Part shown: positions 36,564 through 45,584 of the stretch, one piece after another
Numbering within the stretch: the stretch's first letter is position 1
Layout: each line of letters starts with the position of its first letter
Assembly (NCBI GenBank): GCA_964344935.1
Contig: CAYFPL010000010.1
Coordinates: forward strand, 1-64,000
From: GCA-2731375 sp964344935
Lineage (GTDB): Bacteria; Pseudomonadota; Alphaproteobacteria; GCA-2731375
Direction of reading: 5' to 3'
Length of the DNA stretch: 64,000 nucleotides
The notes under the pieces: model-generated
The model's input: the letters and a program-made list of their open reading frames with translations, nothing else
Told to the model about the DNA's origin: nothing
The model's database searches: none
Made by a program: the position numbers and the translations under genes

Positions 36564-38018
36564 ATGACCGAAAAACGGTCGAACGACGACAACATAGCAG
36601 AAAGCAGCGAAGGCGCCTCCGTCACGGGCGCCGCTTCCGCAAGCGCCAATGCGCTTTGGGGCGGACGCTTCGCCGGCGGCGCCTCGGATATCATGCAACG
36701 GATCAATGCCTCGATTTTTTTCGATCGGCGTTTCTTCCGCCAGGATATCGCCGGCAGCCGAGCTCATTGTAACATGCTGATGGCCCAGGGAATCCTTAAC
36801 GAAGAGGACGGTCACGCGATCTTGAAAGGTCTTGACCAGATCGAGGCGGAGATCGTGAAAGGCGAATTCGCCTACGATGCCGCCAAGGAAGATATCCACA
36901 TGCATGTGGAGGCACGTCTGACGGAACTGATCGGCTCGCCCGCCGGCCGGCTGCACACCGCGCGCAGCCGCAACGACCAGGTTGCTTTGGATTTTCGCCT
37001 GTGGCTGCGGGATGAAATCGACGCCCTTGAACCGGCGCTATTGGATTTGCGGTCGGCCCTGCTGGACCGGGCGGAAGAGCATGCCGACACGGTGATGCCC
37101 GGCTTCACCCATCTGCAGGCGGCCCAGCCGGTCACATTCGGCCATCACCTGATGGCCTATGTGGAGATGTTGGATCGGGACCGGGGCCGGTTTGCCGATT
37201 GCCGGCGGCGTCTGAACGAATGCCCCCTGGGTGCCGCCGCCCTGGCCGGTACCTCGTTCCCCATCGACCGCCAGGCAACCGCGGCCGCACTGGGGTTCGA
37301 CCGTCCGGCCGCCAACTCCATGGACGCGGTGGCGGCACGGGATTTTGCCATGGAGTACCTGGCCGCCGCTGCCATTTTTTCGGTGCATCTCTCCCGGCTG
37401 GCGGAGGAGCTGGTCAACTGGGCCTCGGCCCAGTTCAACTTCATCTCCCTGGGCGATGGTTTCACCACCGGCTCCTCGATCATGCCGCAGAAACGCAATC
37501 CCGATGCTGCCGAACTGGTGCGCGCCAAAGCGGGTCGGGTGATCGGCGATTTGAATGCGCTTTTGGTGGTCATGAAAGGCCTGCCCATGACCTATTCCAA
37601 GGACATGCAGGAAGACAAGGAACCGGTCTTCGAAGTCGCCGACACCTTGACCCTGACCGTTCCCGCCATGACCGGCATGATCCGCGATCTGAACGCCAAC
37701 GGCGCGGTGATGGAGGCTGCCGCCGGGCAAGGTTTCGCTACGGCGACGGACCTGGCCGACTGGCTGGTGCGGGAATTGGGATTGCCGTTCCGTCAGGCCC
37801 ATCATGTCACGGGTGCTCTCGTCAAACTGGCCGAGGAAAAGGGCCTCGATCTTGACGGCCTGTCTTTGGCCGATATGCAGTCGGTTGAGGCGGGCATCAC
37901 GGAGGCGGTCTTCACCGTAGTTGGCGTGCGGAATTCCGTGGCCTCGCGAACCAGCGAGGGCGGCACCGCGCCCGAGCGGGTGCGCGCCGCCATCGCCGCG
38001 GCGAGGGCACGGCCATGA
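36564..38018 (+). CDS. argH: Argininosuccinate lyase
   Basis: Splits argininosuccinate into arginine and fumarate, the last step of arginine synthesis. The fumarase-superfamily signature TGSSIMPQKRNPD holds the catalytic Ser loop; other conserved blocks are WGGRFAGG, HTARSRNDQVALDFRLWLRDEI and FTHLQAAQPVTFGHH. The 484-residue length exceeds the usual 460 because of a Ser/Ala-rich N-terminal extension of about 25 residues. The start has GGGAG 8 bases upstream. The stop overlaps the start of the small lipoprotein gene (ATGA), and lysA follows. Confidence 0.95.
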   Translation: MTEKRSNDDNIAESSEGASVTGAASASANALWGGRFAGGASDIMQRINASIFFDRRFFRQDIAGSRAHCNMLMAQGILNEEDGHAILKGLDQIEAEIVKGEFAYDAAKEDIHMHVEARLTELIGSPAGRLHTARSRNDQVALDFRLWLRDEIDALEPALLDLRSALLDRAEEHADTVMPGFTHLQAAQPVTFGHHLMAYVEMLDRDRGRFADCRRRLNECPLGAAALAGTSFPIDRQATAAALGFDRPAANSMDAVAARDFAMEYLAAAAIFSVHLSRLAEELVNWASAQFNFISLGDGFTTGSSIMPQKRNPDAAELVRAKAGRVIGDLNALLVVMKGLPMTYSKDMQEDKEPVFEVADTLTLTVPAMTGMIRDLNANGAVMEAAAGQGFATATDLADWLVRELGLPFRQAHHVTGALVKLAEEKGLDLDGLSLADMQSVEAGITEAVFTVVGVRNSVASRTSEGGTAPERVRAAIAAARARP

Positions 38019-38179
38019 CACGGCGCGAGTTGATTCTGTTCACATCGGCGGCGGCCGTGGCGGCCGCATTGGCGGCTTGTGGCAAGAAGGGCCCGCCGAA
38101 ACGCCCTGACGGCACCTCGGGCATGAAGCTGGACCGCGAGACGCTGGAGAAAAAGCTGAAGAAAAAGGGCTCGTCCTAG
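38015..38179 (+). CDS. lptM: Small LptM-like lipoprotein
   Basis: A 54-residue lipoprotein. The signal (RRELILFTSAAAVAAALAAC) ends in the lipobox LAAC, with the lipid-bearing Cys in ACGKKGPPKRPDG; this CGxKGP motif is typical of LptM (YifL), which helps assemble the LPS transporter LptDE. The tail is a Lys-rich helix (EKKLKKKG). Its ATG overlaps the argH stop, and lysA starts 2 bases after its stop. The argH-lipoprotein-lysA order is common in Alphaproteobacteria. Confidence 0.8.
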   Translation: MTRRELILFTSAAAVAAALAACGKKGPPKRPDGTSGMKLDRETLEKKLKKKGSS

Positions 38180-38181
38180 GC

Positions 38182-39453
38182 ATGGATCATTTCGAATACC
38201 ACAATGGCATCCTCCATGCCGAGGATGTGCCCATCCCCGAAATCGCGGCGGCAGTGGGTACGCCGTTTTATTGTTATTCCACGGCAACCATGACCCGGCA
38301 TTACAATGTCCTGACCGGCTCGTTGGAAGGTACCGGGGCCAAGGTTTGCTATGCCATCAAGGCGAATTCCAACCAGGCGGTCATCCGCACCATGGTAAAC
38401 CTGGGCGCAGGTGCCGATGTGATATCGGGGGGCGAATTGCAGCGGGCCTTGGCGGCCGGCGCAAAACCCGAGGATGTTGTCTTCGCCGGGCCGGGCAAGA
38501 CGCGGGAGGAGCTGGCCGAGGCCCTGGCGATCGGCATCTATCAGTTCAACGTGGAGAGCGAACCGGAACTGCGCTTATTAAGTGCCGTGGCCACGGAAAT
38601 GAGAACAACCGCGCCGGTTGCCGTTCGTGTGAACCCGGACGTGGATGCCGGTACCCATGAAAAAATCACCACCGGCCGGCGGCAGAACAAGTTCGGCATT
38701 CCCATCGACCGGGCCAACGAAATCTTCGATCTGGGCGCGGAACTGCCGGGATTGGCCATGCTGGGGGTGGCGATCCATATCGGCTCGCAAATCACGGATT
38801 TGGCGCCGTTCGAAGAATCCTTCGACCGGGCCCTGGGCCTGATCGATGAATTGCGCGCCGCCGGCCACGATATCCGCCGCTGCAACCTGGGCGGTGGCCT
38901 GGGTATCCCCTATGGCGGCGAAACCCCGCCGCCGCCGGCGGAATATGGCCGCATGGTCCGCCGTCTGACAGCCAACCGGCAGCTTGAATTGGTTTTGGAG
39001 CCGGGCCGGGTCCTGGTGGGCAATGCGGGCATCCTGGTGGCAAGGGTAATTCATGAGAAGCATGAAGGCCGGCGATTTGTTATAATCGATGCCGCCATGA
39101 ACGACCTGATCCGACCCGCCATGTATGACAGCTGGCACGATATCGTGCCGGTGGTGGAAGCGGCCGCCGACGCCCCCTATACGGAGGCTGACGTGGTCGG
39201 ACCGATCTGCGAAAGCGGTGATACCCTGGCCAAGGGCCGTTCGATGCCTCCGCTCGCTCCCGATGATTTGATCGCGGTACGCAGTGCGGGCGCGTATGGT
39301 GCTGTCATGGCATCGACCTACAACAGCCGGCCCCTGGTGGCGGAAGTTCTGGTTCGTGGTGACCAGTTCGCCGTGGTGCGCCCGCGTCAGACCATTCAGG
39401 ACCTGATCGGCCGCGACCATTCTGCCCCCTGGCAAGCGGCGGCACCCGGCTAG
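38182..39453 (+). CDS. lysA: Diaminopimelate decarboxylase
   Basis: Decarboxylates meso-diaminopimelate to lysine, the last step of lysine synthesis. The fold III PLP enzyme carries Schiff-base Lys K60 in CYAIKANSN, the glycine-rich NLGGGLGIPYG, the VLEPGR phosphate loop, and the active-site Cys in ICESGDTLAKGR. The 423-residue length is normal. The upstream lipoprotein gene ends 2 bases before it and the TIGR02302 gene begins 4 bases after it, so all are probably on one transcript. Confidence 0.95.
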   Translation: MDHFEYHNGILHAEDVPIPEIAAAVGTPFYCYSTATMTRHYNVLTGSLEGTGAKVCYAIKANSNQAVIRTMVNLGAGADVISGGELQRALAAGAKPEDVVFAGPGKTREELAEALAIGIYQFNVESEPELRLLSAVATEMRTTAPVAVRVNPDVDAGTHEKITTGRRQNKFGIPIDRANEIFDLGAELPGLAMLGVAIHIGSQITDLAPFEESFDRALGLIDELRAAGHDIRRCNLGGGLGIPYGGETPPPPAEYGRMVRRLTANRQLELVLEPGRVLVGNAGILVARVIHEKHEGRRFVIIDAAMNDLIRPAMYDSWHDIVPVVEAAADAPYTEADVVGPICESGDTLAKGRSMPPLAPDDLIAVRSAGAYGAVMASTYNSRPLVAEVLVRGDQFAVVRPRQTIQDLIGRDHSAPWQAAAPG

Positions 39454-39457
39454 AACC

Positions 39458-42004
39458 ATGCGGCTGCCGGATCGCTCACAGCTATTCCACGCCGCCGCGC
39501 GGTGGGTGTTGATGTGGGAGATCACCTGGCGCTCGCTACTGCCGCTGATCTGCGTGGTGGGTCTGTTCCTGGCCCTGGCGCTATTGGAGTTGCCGTTGCT
39601 GCTGTCGCCCTGGCTGCATGTGGTGTTATTGCTGCTATTCGCAGCGGCGTTGATCTGGGCGGTTTGGTTTGCCCTTCGCAATTGGCATCCGCCGGCCCGC
39701 GCAAATGTGGTTCGCCGACTGGAGACCGATAGTGGCCTGCGCCACCGCCCCCTCAGTACCCTTGCCGACCGTTTGACCAACGCCCATGATGCGCTGGCCG
39801 GTGCCATGTGGCGCACCCATCAGCGCCGCACCCGCGAACATCTAAAGAATCTGCGCGTAGGATTGCCCCGGCCTGGCCTGCCCAAGGGGGATCCCTGGGC
39901 CACCCGCGCCCTGGTTTTCCTGCTGCTGGCGGCGGGCTTGTTCGTCAGCGGCCTGGAGGCGGAGGAGCGTTTAAGCCGGGCCCTGGTTCCGGATTTCAGC
40001 GCCAATGCGGGGGCCGATGCTGAGTTGGAGGCCTGGCTCAACCCGCCCGACTATACCGGCCTGCCGCCGATCAAGCTGGATGCCAAGAACCCCGACCCTT
40101 TGCGCGTACCACAAGGCAGCGCCCTGATGGCGAGGGTGTTCGGCGGCGAAGAGGTTCCGGTGCTGTCCATCGACAGTAAGGTGCAAGCCTTCAAGCGCGT
40201 TGATGAACGGAATTTCGAACTGAGCAAGGCCATCGAAAGCGGCGAGCGTCTGACCTTGCGATCCGGCGAAACGGTGCTGGCGGACTGGCCGCTCACCATC
40301 ATCATCGATCAACCGCCGAAGATTGACGCCGATCAGGAGCCGCAGATTACCCCCCGCCAGGCGGTTCGCCTGTCCTACAAGGCGTCCGACGATTACGGCC
40401 TGGCCAAGGTTTGGGCCGAGATTCGCCTGCCGACGATCAAGAAGCGCGGTGCGAAGAAGAAGAACGATTCTGGGGAAGAAGCCGCAAAAGCGGACAGCGA
40501 AGGGGATCAGACAAAGAGTACCGCAAAGGAGGCGACAAAGGAAAAGCCCGAGGATGTGCTGCGCCTGGACCTCCCCATCTCGCCGCCCGGGGCAACGGAA
40601 GCACGGGAGGCAGGTTATTTCGATTTGACGCCGCATCCCTGGGCCGGGCGCCTGGTCATGCTGCACTATCTGGCCAAGGACGATAAGGGCCAGACCGGCA
40701 AGGCCGAAGTCATCATCCTGCGTCTGCCCGAACGGGAATTCCGCCACCCCGTGGCCCGCGCCATCATCGAGCAGCGCCGCGATCTGAGTCAGAAGCCGGA
40801 ACGGCGGCAGAAAATTGCCCTGGCCCTGTTCGCCATCTCCTCCGGCCCGGAGACCTATGATCACGACCAGACCGCCTATCTGATGCTGTGGAGCACGGCC
40901 CGGCGCCTGCAAATCAACACCAGGGAGCCGACCACGGCGGTCCTGGACATGCTTTGGCGCATTGCCCTGCGGATCGAGGATGGGGGGATGTCCTTGGCCG
41001 AGCGGGAGCTGCGCGATGCCCAGGAAGCCCTGATGGCGGCACTGGCCGAGGGCGCGGATCAGGACGAGATCGAACGTCTGATGGACCGCCTGCAGCAGGC
41101 CATGGACAAGTATCTCCAGGCCCTGGCCGAACAGGCCCAGCAAAACCAGCAAGCGCAGGGCCAACAAACCTTCGATCCCGACGCACAGACCCTGAATTCC
41201 GAAGAACTGCAAAAAATGCTGGATCGAATTCGCGAATTGAGTCGGCTTGGGAGCAAGGAAGCGGCGGCCGAGATGCTGCGGCAATTGCAGGAAATGCTGG
41301 AAAACCTGGACAGCGCCCGCATGACGGCGCAGCGCCAAGGCGCATCGCCCAGCGAACAGGCCATGCAGGAATTAAGTGATCTGTTGAAAAAACAACAGGA
41401 ACTGATGGACCAGACCTATCAGCAAACGCCCCGGCGGCGGCGCATGCCTTGGGAGCGGCCCGAGGGCGGCCAGCAACAGCAGGGCGGCGGCCAGGGCCAA
41501 GGGCAGGGCCAGCAACGCATGGACGGCGGCAAGCGCCGGGCCATGGACAACCTCGCCGGGCAGCAGGGCGATCTGCGGGACCAGTTGGGCGAGGTCATGC
41601 GCCGCCTGGGCGAAGGCCTAGGCAAGATCCCCGAGGCCATGGGCGGCGTCGATCAGGCCATGCGGGAGTCCCAGCGGGCGCTGCGATCCGGCCGCTCGGG
41701 CCAGGCCCTGTCGTCCCAGCGCCAGGCCATCGACGGCCTGGCCACCTCGTTCCGGGAATTGGCCGAGGAGATGATGCGCAATGCGCAGGAGGACGGCCAG
41801 GGGCAACTGGGCCAGAACCAGGAGGATCCGGCCGGCCGACCGTTCCAGGGCGGCGGCATGGACACCAGCCGGGTCATGGTGCCGACCACCTCCGATATGC
41901 AGCGGGCCCGGGACATCCTGGACGAGCTGCGCCGCCGAGCCGGCGAACGCGCCCGCCCCCGTCTGGAACGAAACTACATCGAACGCCTGCTAGATCGTTT
42001 CTGA
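39458..42004 (+). CDS. TIGR02302/DUF4175 family membrane protein
   Basis: An 848-residue protein of a family found next to lysA in Alphaproteobacteria, function unknown. Two membrane segments lie near residues 20-70 and a third near 150-165; the long remainder is probably periplasmic, with a strand-rich domain and a charged insertion (KKRGAKKKNDSGEEAAK). From about 500 on it is helical with long heptad-like runs and a Gln/Gly-rich stretch (about 665-695) before a final helical domain. It starts 4 bases after lysA. Confidence 0.85.
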   Translation: MRLPDRSQLFHAAARWVLMWEITWRSLLPLICVVGLFLALALLELPLLLSPWLHVVLLLLFAAALIWAVWFALRNWHPPARANVVRRLETDSGLRHRPLSTLADRLTNAHDALAGAMWRTHQRRTREHLKNLRVGLPRPGLPKGDPWATRALVFLLLAAGLFVSGLEAEERLSRALVPDFSANAGADAELEAWLNPPDYTGLPPIKLDAKNPDPLRVPQGSALMARVFGGEEVPVLSIDSKVQAFKRVDERNFELSKAIESGERLTLRSGETVLADWPLTIIIDQPPKIDADQEPQITPRQAVRLSYKASDDYGLAKVWAEIRLPTIKKRGAKKKNDSGEEAAKADSEGDQTKSTAKEATKEKPEDVLRLDLPISPPGATEAREAGYFDLTPHPWAGRLVMLHYLAKDDKGQTGKAEVIILRLPEREFRHPVARAIIEQRRDLSQKPERRQKIALALFAISSGPETYDHDQTAYLMLWSTARRLQINTREPTTAVLDMLWRIALRIEDGGMSLAERELRDAQEALMAALAEGADQDEIERLMDRLQQAMDKYLQALAEQAQQNQQAQGQQTFDPDAQTLNSEELQKMLDRIRELSRLGSKEAAAEMLRQLQEMLENLDSARMTAQRQGASPSEQAMQELSDLLKKQQELMDQTYQQTPRRRRMPWERPEGGQQQQGGGQGQGQGQQRMDGGKRRAMDNLAGQQGDLRDQLGEVMRRLGEGLGKIPEAMGGVDQAMRESQRALRSGRSGQALSSQRQAIDGLATSFRELAEEMMRNAQEDGQGQLGQNQEDPAGRPFQGGGMDTSRVMVPTTSDMQRARDILDELRRRAGERARPRLERNYIERLLDRF

Positions 42005-42078
42005 GGATTGTTCGAGCGCGGCCTGCCTTCCCGAGGGCCCTGGATTCCCGTGCGTATCCAGATAAAATGCCCGTTATG

Positions 42079-42095
42079 GGAGGATAATTTCTTTG
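42079..42095 (+). promoter_or_regulatory. Ribosome site deciding a TTG start
   Basis: GGGAGGA at 42078-42084 stands about 8 bases before TTG 42093. The only in-frame ATG close by (42075) runs into a stop at once, and ATG 42067 is out of frame. TTG is therefore the probable start of the first adenylate cyclase, which begins with the same AAILAADVAGYS block as its paralogue. Confidence 0.7.
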
Positions 42096-43826
42096 CAACG
42101 ACGCCTCGCCGCCATCCTGGCCGCCGATGTGGCCGGTTATTCCAAGCTGATGGGCGAGGATGAGACCGGCACGCTCAACGCACTACGGAAACTTCGCCAG
42201 GACCTGTTCCAGCCCGCCGTCACGGAACATCGCGGCACGATCGTCAAAAACATGGGCGACGGCTGGCTGGTGGATTTCGCGTCCGCTCTTGATGCCGTCC
42301 ATTGCGCGATAACCCTGCAGGAACAACTTACCGCCCATGACACCATCCGGCTCCGCGTTGGCATACATATCGGGGACATAATCTTCGAAGACGAGGATAT
42401 CTTTGGCGACGGCGTGAATGTGGCCGCGCGCCTGGAGACCAATGGCCCGCCGGGCGGCATCCTTTTGTCGGGCCATGTGTACGAGCATTTGGACGCGACC
42501 CTGGGGGCGAACTTTGTCGACACCGGCGCACATGAATTCAAAAACATCGCCCGGCCTATCCAGGTCTATCAATGGCAGGGATCGCAGGCGCCGCCACTGG
42601 CGACGATCACCGATCACTTGCCAATTCCGGAAAAACCGTCAATTGCCGTGTTGCCGTTTGACAACCTGTCTGGCGACCCCGAGCAGGACTATTTCTCCGA
42701 TGGCATCAGCGAAGACATTATTACCGAATTATCCAAAGTCGACTGGTTGATGGTGACCGCCCGCAACTCCACATTCGCCTACAAGTCCCAGGCCCAGAAC
42801 GTCCAGAAGATTTGTCAAGAACTTGGCGTTCGCTACGTACTGGAAGGCAGCGTGCGCATGGCCGCCAGCCGGGTCCGCGTTACCGCACAGCTGGTACAAG
42901 CTGAAACCGGGCAACATGTTTGGGCCGAACGGTTTGACCGCGAAATGTCCGATATCTTCACCGTACAGGACGAGATAACCGCCGCCGTGGCCGGCAATGT
43001 GGATTGGGAGCTGCGTCAGTCCGAACGGCAGATGGCCCGGCGCAAAAGACCCGGAGATTTGGACGCCTGGCAGACCTATCAGCGGGGCTTGTGGCACCTG
43101 TACAACCAGACGCAACGGGATATCGAAGGCGCCATTCCATATTTCGAACAATCCATCGCCATCGCGCCGGAGTTTGCGCCGCCCCATGCGGGGCTGGCCG
43201 AATGCCGTTACAACCAGGTTATCTTGGCAATGACCGACAAGCCGGAGGACGCCCTAGCAGCAGCCTATGAACATGCGCTCACGGCCATGGAACGCGATGA
43301 AAACATTGCCTATGGTCATTACATTCTAGGCCGGGTCCGTGCCGCCAGGAAGGAACATGACCTGGCGATCGCGGAATTGCGGCGGGCTCTAGAATTGAAC
43401 CCGAACTACAGCATGGCCTACGCCGGGTTGGCGATCAATCATATGTGGGACGGCCATGCAGAGGAATGCCTGCCCATGATCGAAAAGGCGTTGCAAGTTA
43501 GCCCACGGGACCAATTGCGGTTTGGCTTTATGATGGTCAAGGCGAACTGCCACTATTTTCTCGACGAACCCGAGATCGGCGAGGAGTGGGCGCGCAAATC
43601 CATTACCATGATCCCCGAGGGCTGGTTTTATTCACATTTGTCATTGGCGAATTGTCTGGTCGCCCAAGGCCGCCTGGATGAGGCGCGCGCCGTTATGGAC
43701 GAGGCGCGTGAACGGCGAAAGGGACTATCCATCGCCGTCGTGCGACGGGCGCTGCCAAATTTCGATAACGCCTATATCCGCCGCTCATTGAATGACAACC
43801 GCACCGCCGGGCTGCCGGAAGAATGA
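42093..43826 (+). CDS. Class III adenylate cyclase with TolB-like and TPR domains (first of a tandem pair)
   Basis: A 577-residue protein predicted to make cAMP. The cyclase domain (about 1-165) has metal-binding D12 and D56, Lys52 and Asp102 of the adenine-specific pair, and transition-state N109 and R113 (FGDGVNVAARLE). A TolB-like region (about 175-310, starting PSIAVLPFDNLSGDPEQDYFSDG) and C-terminal TPR repeats follow. No membrane segment is visible, so it is probably cytoplasmic. The start codon is TTG. Its stop overlaps the ATG of the next cyclase, so both are translated together. Confidence 0.88.
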   Translation: MQRRLAAILAADVAGYSKLMGEDETGTLNALRKLRQDLFQPAVTEHRGTIVKNMGDGWLVDFASALDAVHCAITLQEQLTAHDTIRLRVGIHIGDIIFEDEDIFGDGVNVAARLETNGPPGGILLSGHVYEHLDATLGANFVDTGAHEFKNIARPIQVYQWQGSQAPPLATITDHLPIPEKPSIAVLPFDNLSGDPEQDYFSDGISEDIITELSKVDWLMVTARNSTFAYKSQAQNVQKICQELGVRYVLEGSVRMAASRVRVTAQLVQAETGQHVWAERFDREMSDIFTVQDEITAAVAGNVDWELRQSERQMARRKRPGDLDAWQTYQRGLWHLYNQTQRDIEGAIPYFEQSIAIAPEFAPPHAGLAECRYNQVILAMTDKPEDALAAAYEHALTAMERDENIAYGHYILGRVRAARKEHDLAIAELRRALELNPNYSMAYAGLAINHMWDGHAEECLPMIEKALQVSPRDQLRFGFMMVKANCHYFLDEPEIGEEWARKSITMIPEGWFYSHLSLANCLVAQGRLDEARAVMDEARERRKGLSIAVVRRALPNFDNAYIRRSLNDNRTAGLPEE

Positions 43827-45565
43827 CCGCTTCTGTCCGCAAACTCGCCGCCATCTTGGCCGCCGATGTGGCCGGATACTCCAGGCTGATGGGCGAGGAC
43901 CAGGCGCGCACGCTTGATGCCTTGCGTCAGTTGCGCAGCGAGTTGTTCGAGCCGGTGGTCGAGGAATTTCGCGGCAACGTGGTCAAGCGCATGGGTGACG
44001 GCTGGATTGTGGAGTTCGCCAGTGTTTCAGACGCCGTCGATTGCGCCATGCGGTTTCAGGAAGGCTTGGCGGAGCACGAGTTTATCCGCCTGCGCGCGGG
44101 CATTCACATCGGCGAAGTGGTGTTCGAGGAGGAGGACGTCTTCGGCGATGGCGTCAACGTGGCCGCGCGGCTGGAAGAATTGGCGGAACCGGGCCAGGTA
44201 CTGATCTCCGATACTGTGTATGACAGCCTGGATAAAAAATCGGCACAACGATTTGGAGGTGGCGAAGCCCAGGATCTGAAAAACATTGCCCGTACCGTTG
44301 AGGTTTGGCGCTGGTCCCCCAACGGCATGCAACAAGCAAAAGAGACGGTGGGCGAAACGCTGCCGCTACCCGACAAACCGTCCATCGCCGTGCTTCCTTT
44401 CGAAAACATGTCAGGTGATCCCGAGCAAGAATATTTCGCCGACGGCATCACCGAAGATATCATTACGGCATTGTCCAAGTTTCACTGGTTCTTCGTCACG
44501 GCGCGCAACTCAACCTTCGTTTACAAAGGCGCCGCCGTCGATATCAAGCAGGCGGGCCGGGAGCTTGGCGTACGATACATGCTCGAAGGCAGTGTCCGAA
44601 AATCCGGCGACCGCGTTCGCATAACGGCGCAACTTATCGAGGCGGCCACGGGCAACCATATCTGGGCGGAACGTTATGACCGGCAACTGCAGGACATTTT
44701 TGATCTGCAGGACGAAATCACCCAGACCATTTCTGCTGCCGTCGCGCCGGAATTGGTTCAGTCCGAACAGGAACGTTCGTTGCAGAAGCCCACTGAAAGT
44801 CTTGATGCCTGGGACCTTTACCTGCGCGGCGTCGCCGCTATTCATAAACTCGGCCGCGAAAACGTCGAAGAAGGCGTTGACTACATGACGCGCGCCATTG
44901 CGGCCGATCCAAAGTTCGCCGCCGCCTATGGCTGGTTGGCCATGGCGGCCTATTCCCAATTGGCATTTCACTGGACGGACGATCTGGAAGAGACGTTGGA
45001 ACAGGCATTGGCGGACGCAAACAGGGCCATTGGGTTGAATCAACGAAGCTATTTCGCCCACTTTGCCCTCGGCAAATTACTCGTCCAGAAACGGGATCAT
45101 GCGGCGGCAATTCGAGAATTGGAGTTGGCGGTTTCTCTGAACCCCAGTTTTGCCAATGGCTATTACGGTTTAGCCAGCGCATATACTTTCGCGGGCGAAG
45201 CCGGAAAAGCATTGGACAACATTGACCTTGCCATTCGGCTAAACCCCAACGATCCAAGGCTGTGGGTAGACCTATCCTACCGGGCTATAGCTTTAGAACT
45301 GTTGGACCGAAGAGAGGAAGCCATTGCCGCGTCGGAGCAGGCCTGCCAGTACCCAAATGCGCAATATCTGGCCTTTGTCATCCTTGCCGCACTGTATGCA
45401 AATGCCGGGCAGATGGAGAATTCCGCCGCCCAACTGCAACGCGCCCGCCAGGTCGAGCCGGAATTTACGCTCGAGCAGGTTGAAGCGTTTTTCGCGGCGG
45501 GGCATCCGGACTTGATCGCCAGTATTGTCGGTGGCCTTCGCAAGGCCGGACTGGCGGAACAATGA
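43823..45565 (+). CDS. Class III adenylate cyclase with TolB-like and TPR domains (second of a tandem pair)
   Basis: A 580-residue paralogue of the preceding gene with the same domain order. The catalytic set is D15 and D59 (metal), K55 and D105 (adenine), N112 and R116. The TolB-like block reads PSIAVLPFENMSGDPEQEYFADG; the TPR half is longer and better conserved here. It begins in the overlap ATGA with the first cyclase. The two share most blocks but differ across the TPR region, which suggests an old duplication with separate partners or inputs. Confidence 0.88.
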   Translation: MTASVRKLAAILAADVAGYSRLMGEDQARTLDALRQLRSELFEPVVEEFRGNVVKRMGDGWIVEFASVSDAVDCAMRFQEGLAEHEFIRLRAGIHIGEVVFEEEDVFGDGVNVAARLEELAEPGQVLISDTVYDSLDKKSAQRFGGGEAQDLKNIARTVEVWRWSPNGMQQAKETVGETLPLPDKPSIAVLPFENMSGDPEQEYFADGITEDIITALSKFHWFFVTARNSTFVYKGAAVDIKQAGRELGVRYMLEGSVRKSGDRVRITAQLIEAATGNHIWAERYDRQLQDIFDLQDEITQTISAAVAPELVQSEQERSLQKPTESLDAWDLYLRGVAAIHKLGRENVEEGVDYMTRAIAADPKFAAAYGWLAMAAYSQLAFHWTDDLEETLEQALADANRAIGLNQRSYFAHFALGKLLVQKRDHAAAIRELELAVSLNPSFANGYYGLASAYTFAGEAGKALDNIDLAIRLNPNDPRLWVDLSYRAIALELLDRREEAIAASEQACQYPNAQYLAFVILAALYANAGQMENSAAQLQRARQVEPEFTLEQVEAFFAAGHPDLIASIVGGLRKAGLAEQ

Positions 45566-45584
45566 GCGTGCCGAATCCGACAAC

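Noticed and set aside
39971..41338. Minus-strand frame of about 455 codons opposite the TIGR02302 gene
   Set aside because: Antisense shadow of a recognised family with no motif or ribosome site of its own.
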